Positions 31,743 to 34,787 of a stretch of 34,787 bases of DNA are shown here, piece by piece. The position numbers were made by a program, and so were the translations under genes. Below the pieces are notes generated by a model that saw only the letters and a list, made by a program, of their open reading frames with translations, was not told the origin of the DNA and searched no databases. How positions within the stretch are numbered: the first letter of the stretch is position 1; each line of letters starts with the position of its first letter. The DNA lies in assembly GCA_964446745.1 (NCBI GenBank), contig CAYURR010000009.1, positions 1 to 34,787 of the forward strand. Direction: 5' to 3'. Source of the stretch: CAYURR01 sp964446745 (GTDB lineage: Bacteria > Bacillota > Clostridia > Lachnospirales > WQUN01).

Positions 31743-32321
31743 TTATTCTCCGCGCCCGAGTCGGAATGCCCTAATGTTACTGTCGTAGAACTGCGGCTTG
31801 GAATTGGCCTTTATTGCATCTTCCCAAACCTGTATATCGATGTCCGTCTTTGCGGACAGCCGCCCGATCAGTACGATGTTCACGGCTCGCTCGTTCTCGG
31901 ACTGCTTGGCCAATAGTACCGCGTCCATCATCTCGGCCTTGGCGTTTTTAGCTGCGCATGCGGTGTTGATACGTTCCGATATATCCTCCGGATATGTAGC
32001 CTGACCCGTGATGACGGGCATCGGATCGATCTGCTGCGTGTTCACGATAACCTCGCCGCCGTCCTTTAGATACGGTAGGCTGCGCAATGCCTCGAGCGCC
32101 TCAAACGCGAGGATATAATCGGCCTGTCCGTGCTCGATGATCGGTGACTGCACGGGTTCCTTTGAGTAGCGTACATATGTAACGACACTGCCGCCGCGCT
32201 GGGACATGCCGTGCACCTCCGATACCTTTACGTCCATGCCGGAGGCTATCGCTGCACTGCCGATCACGCGGCTCGCGAGCAAGGTTCCCTGTCCGCCGAC
32301 ACCCACTATGAGTATATTCAT
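31743..32321 (-). CDS. iorB: Indolepyruvate ferredoxin oxidoreductase, beta subunit
   Basis: 192 residues, the gamma-type domain of 2-oxoacid:ferredoxin oxidoreductases, with the N-terminal motif NILIVGVGGQGTLLASRVIG and the conserved EVHGMSQRGGSV. It works with IorA to oxidise aryl-pyruvates from Phe, Tyr and Trp to aryl-acyl-CoA, reducing ferredoxin. ATG 32321 has GAGGT 7 nt upstream; 13 further in-frame codons upstream lack a site and would overlap iorA. Confidence 0.95.
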   Translation of the reverse strand: MNILIVGVGGQGTLLASRVIGSAAIASGMDVKVSEVHGMSQRGGSVVTYVRYSKEPVQSPIIEHGQADYILAFEALEALRSLPYLKDGGEVIVNTQQIDPMPVITGQATYPEDISERINTACAAKNAKAEMMDAVLLAKQSENERAVNIVLIGRLSAKTDIDIQVWEDAIKANSKPQFYDSNIRAFRLGRGE

Positions 32322-32331
32322 TCCATACACC

Positions 32332-34143
32332 TCAATTCTCGACGCATTTGACCGCGTCAAACTTGCATACGCGCTGGCAATAGCCGCAACCCGTACATAG
32401 ATCCGATTCTATATATACACGCTTGTTCTTCCTGACCAAGGACGGGCAGCCGATGTTCATGCAAAAGCCGCACTCCTTGCAGCGTTCCTTGTCGACCTCG
32501 AACCTGCGCTTGTAATCCACACCCTTAAGAAGCTTACACGGGCGACGCGCGATGATCACGGACGGCTCCTCGGCCTCAAGTTCGGTTTTGATGATACCCT
32601 CGAGAGCCTTTACATCAAACGGATCGGCTATAACCACACGGTCTATGCCTATGGCCTCACAGAGCTTTTGCAAGTCTACCTGCTTTGTGGCCTCGCCGCG
32701 TATGGTGCGACCGGTGGAGGGGTTTTCTTGATGCCCGGTCATACCCGTTATCGAGTTGTCTAAGATGATGACGGTCGATGTACCCTTGTTATAAACCACA
32801 TCGATAAGCCCCGTGATGCCGCTATGTAAAAAGGTCGAGTCACCTATAACGGCTACGGTCTTTTTGGTCTGCGGGTGATCTAAAGTGTTGCCGATGGCCT
32901 TTTCCATGCCATGCGCCATGCCGATGCTCGCGCCCATGCAGATGGTGGTGTCCATGGCCTGCTGCGGCGGTAAAGCGCCCAAGGTATAACAGCCGATATC
33001 GCCCATTACGGTCAGCTTCATCTGCTTGAGCACATAGAACACGCCCCTGTGCGGACAGCCCGCGCACATCACAGGCGGACGCCCGACGAGCGGTTCGGCG
33101 GTGGGGGAGGGGGTAGGGCAAGGTGAAGGGTAATGGAGGGGATTTGTGTCAGGATTTGTAACATCAGGTCTAACAACCCTTGCAATCATCTCGGCGGAGT
33201 ATTCGCCCAAGAGGCTAAAGGCCTCCTTGCCGATTACATTTAATCCGAGGCGGCGGCAGTGGTTTTCGATAACGGGGTCAAGCTCCTCTACGACATAGAC
33301 CATATCCATACGCGTACAGAAGTCCTGTATCAGCTTTACGGGCAGCGGGTTTACGGCTCCGAGCTTTAGATATGAAACGGAATCGCCGAGGGCTTCCTTT
33401 GCGTAGCGATACGCGATCCCGGCTGTGATGATGCCGATGCTTTTGGCCCCGGCTGTGCCGTCCTCGTTTATCTCGGTCGTGTTCAAATCCGATTGTTCGG
33501 CCCAGTCTGCAAGCTCGATCATGCGCTTTTCCACAACGACATGACGGCCACGCGCCATAGCGGGCATCATGACATACTTCTGCATATCCTTTTTATAGGG
33601 CTTTAGGGTCTGCGGTAGTACCTCGCCCAGTTCCACGATGCTGCGTGAATGCGAGACGCGTGTGCAGAGCCTCATTAACACCGGGGTATCGAAACGTTCG
33701 CTGAGCTCGAACGCGGCCTTCATGTAGTCCTTGCATTCGGCGCTGTCCGAAGGCTCGAGCATCGGCACCTTGGACGCTATCGCGTAGTTGCGGCTGTCCT
33801 GCTCGTTCTGAGAGGAATGCATGCCCTGATCGTCCGCGACACATATTACCAGACCGCCGTTCACGCCCGTGTACGATGCGGTGAACAAAGGATCAGCCGC
33901 GACGTTTAAGCCGACATGCTTCATCGCGCACATGGCCCGACCGCCCGCGATCGACGCACCGATCGCGACCTCGGCCGCGACCTTTTCGTTCGGCGCCCAT
34001 TCAGCATATATCTCAGGGTACTCTGTTATGTATTCCGTTATCTCGGTGCTCGGCGTGCCCGGATACGCCGAGGCCACTCTGACCCCGGCCTCGTATGCAC
34101 CACGCGCTATCGCTTCGTTACCTAATAGCAGCTTCTTTTCCAT
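32332..34143 (-). CDS. iorA: Indolepyruvate ferredoxin oxidoreductase, alpha subunit
   Basis: 603 residues. The N-terminal pyrimidine-binding domain starts with LLGNEAIARGAYEAGVRVASAYPGTPSTEI. The TPP-binding domain has MCAGCPHRGVFY, GDIGCYTLGALPPQ and GDSTFLHSGITGL. Two [4Fe-4S] ferredoxin sites lie at the C-terminus (CKECGFCMNIGCPS and CTGCGYCQRVCKFDAVKC); the first has an extra residue before its final Cys, as usual in IorA. An unusual Pro/Thr/Ser-rich stretch (about 338-362, with PSPCPTPSPTAEP) separates the domains. GGAGG lies 9 nt before the ATG. Confidence 0.97.
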   Translation of the reverse strand: MEKKLLLGNEAIARGAYEAGVRVASAYPGTPSTEITEYITEYPEIYAEWAPNEKVAAEVAIGASIAGGRAMCAMKHVGLNVAADPLFTASYTGVNGGLVICVADDQGMHSSQNEQDSRNYAIASKVPMLEPSDSAECKDYMKAAFELSERFDTPVLMRLCTRVSHSRSIVELGEVLPQTLKPYKKDMQKYVMMPAMARGRHVVVEKRMIELADWAEQSDLNTTEINEDGTAGAKSIGIITAGIAYRYAKEALGDSVSYLKLGAVNPLPVKLIQDFCTRMDMVYVVEELDPVIENHCRRLGLNVIGKEAFSLLGEYSAEMIARVVRPDVTNPDTNPLHYPSPCPTPSPTAEPLVGRPPVMCAGCPHRGVFYVLKQMKLTVMGDIGCYTLGALPPQQAMDTTICMGASIGMAHGMEKAIGNTLDHPQTKKTVAVIGDSTFLHSGITGLIDVVYNKGTSTVIILDNSITGMTGHQENPSTGRTIRGEATKQVDLQKLCEAIGIDRVVIADPFDVKALEGIIKTELEAEEPSVIIARRPCKLLKGVDYKRRFEVDKERCKECGFCMNIGCPSLVRKNKRVYIESDLCTGCGYCQRVCKFDAVKCVEN

Positions 34144-34172
34144 TAGCTATATCCTCCAACTGTATAAAACGA

Positions 34173-34787
34173 CTACGCGTTTCGCATATCGAGCACGCGT
34201 TTCGACTTGCCCGCCGTACGCTCCAACGAGCCCGGCTCCCTTAGTACGATCTTGCACTCGAGGCCTAAAACGCTCTTGAGCTTGTCCCTGACCAAACGCT
34301 CGAGGTTCTCCAGCTCGGCATATTTGTCAAGTAACGCATCATCGACGAGCTCCACATGCACCTCGAGATAGTCCGCATAGCCCTTGCGCTTCATCACGAT
34401 CTGGTAGAACGGGCTGATATGTGCAAAGATGCCCGCACGCTCATCCATGATCGCGCTCTCGACCTGCGACGGATAAACGTTTACGCCCTTGATGATCAAC
34501 ATGTCGTCGCTGCGGCCCTTGACCTTTGCCATACGCGCGGAGGTGCGCCCGCATGCGCATTTTTCATATGTAAGAGAGGTAATGTCCTTTGTGCGGTATC
34601 GCAGAAGCGGGAATGCCTCTTTCTTTACGGTCGTGATCACGAGCTCACCCTCGCAGCCCTCGCCGAGCACCTCGCCTGTCTGTGGGTTGATGATCTCAGG
34701 GATGAAACAGTCTTCATTAAAATGCATACCGACCTTGTGATTGCATTCGCCCGAAACACCCGGACCGACGATCTCGGATAGGCCGTA
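34173..34787 (-). CDS. Phenylacetate-CoA ligase, second copy, 5' part outside the window
   Basis: The open frame runs through the right edge; 204 C-terminal residues are visible, starting YGLSEIVGPGVSGE, so the N-terminal two-thirds including the P-loop are missing. RYRTKDITS, CACGRTSAR and GRSDDMLIIKGVNVYPSQVE mark it as a PaaK-type ligase. It is clearly related to, but not identical with, the copy at 30421-31725. It precedes iorA by 29 nt and is probably the first or an early gene of this operon. Confidence 0.93.
   Translation of the reverse strand, partial: YGLSEIVGPGVSGECNHKVGMHFNEDCFIPEIINPQTGEVLGEGCEGELVITTVKKEAFPLLRYRTKDITSLTYEKCACGRTSARMAKVKGRSDDMLIIKGVNVYPSQVESAIMDERAGIFAHISPFYQIVMKRKGYADYLEVHVELVDDALLDKYAELENLERLVRDKLKSVLGLECKIVLREPGSLERTAGKSKRVLDMRNA

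Noticed and set aside
1..34787. CRISPR arrays, rRNA and tRNA genes
   Set aside because: No regularly spaced repeats, rRNA-like segments or cloverleaf-forming stretches were noticed on reading; a tRNAscan and CRISPR finder run would confirm this.

Overview
The window looks like chromosome of an anaerobic, low-to-mid GC Bacillota (Clostridia-like) bacterium. The signs are strong Shine-Dalgarno sites, S-layer-homology (SLH) exported proteins, a FloA/NfeD pair, rubrerythrin, a ferredoxin-linked indolepyruvate oxidoreductase, NAD/Mn GH4 glycosidases and OmpR-type signalling next to an FtsX-type ABC transporter. The genus cannot be read from the sequence. No rRNA, tRNA, CRISPR array, transposase or integrase was found.

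Layout. 1-2180: a methyl-accepting chemotaxis protein on the minus strand, with two cysteine-bearing PAS domains and a near-duplicate of its promoter beyond its 3' end. 2181-11297 (+): a tightly packed run of alpha-L-rhamnosidase, nucleoside hydrolase, hisB-hisH-hisA-hisF, a small SLH-only exported protein, hisIE, nfeD-like and floA, closed by a terminator. hisG, hisD and hisC are absent. 11402-14264 (+): two different GH4 glycosidases, the second MelA-like, then a bidirectional terminator.

14352-15693 (-): a visibly AT-rich three-gene island driven by a perfect consensus promoter. It encodes an ADP-ribosyltransferase-like toxin, a small overlapping protein and a SecB-like chaperone. This matches the gene order and composition of a toxin-antitoxin-chaperone (TAC) phage-defence locus of the CmdTAC kind, and is the most interesting item here. 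It is followed by a Nudix hydrolase-methyltransferase fusion (+).

17083-18773: rubrerythrin (-) and a Rieske non-haem iron oxygenase (+), divergent around a nested palindromic operator. 18815-25058 (+): a CHASE2 class III nucleotide cyclase, then an SLH/NHL-repeat protein and a FecR-domain protein that form an envelope-related operon. 25060-29950 (-): FtsX-type permease, ABC ATPase, histidine kinase and response regulator. Spaced TGTAAGA repeats lie before both the ABC genes and the SLH/NHL-FecR operon, suggesting one regulator for both. 29957-34787 (-): an ACT-domain protein, phenylacetate-CoA ligase, IorB, IorA and a second ligase cut by the window end. This is an aryl-2-oxoacid to aryl-acyl-CoA module for fermenting aromatic amino acids, and it runs almost without a gap into the response regulator gene.
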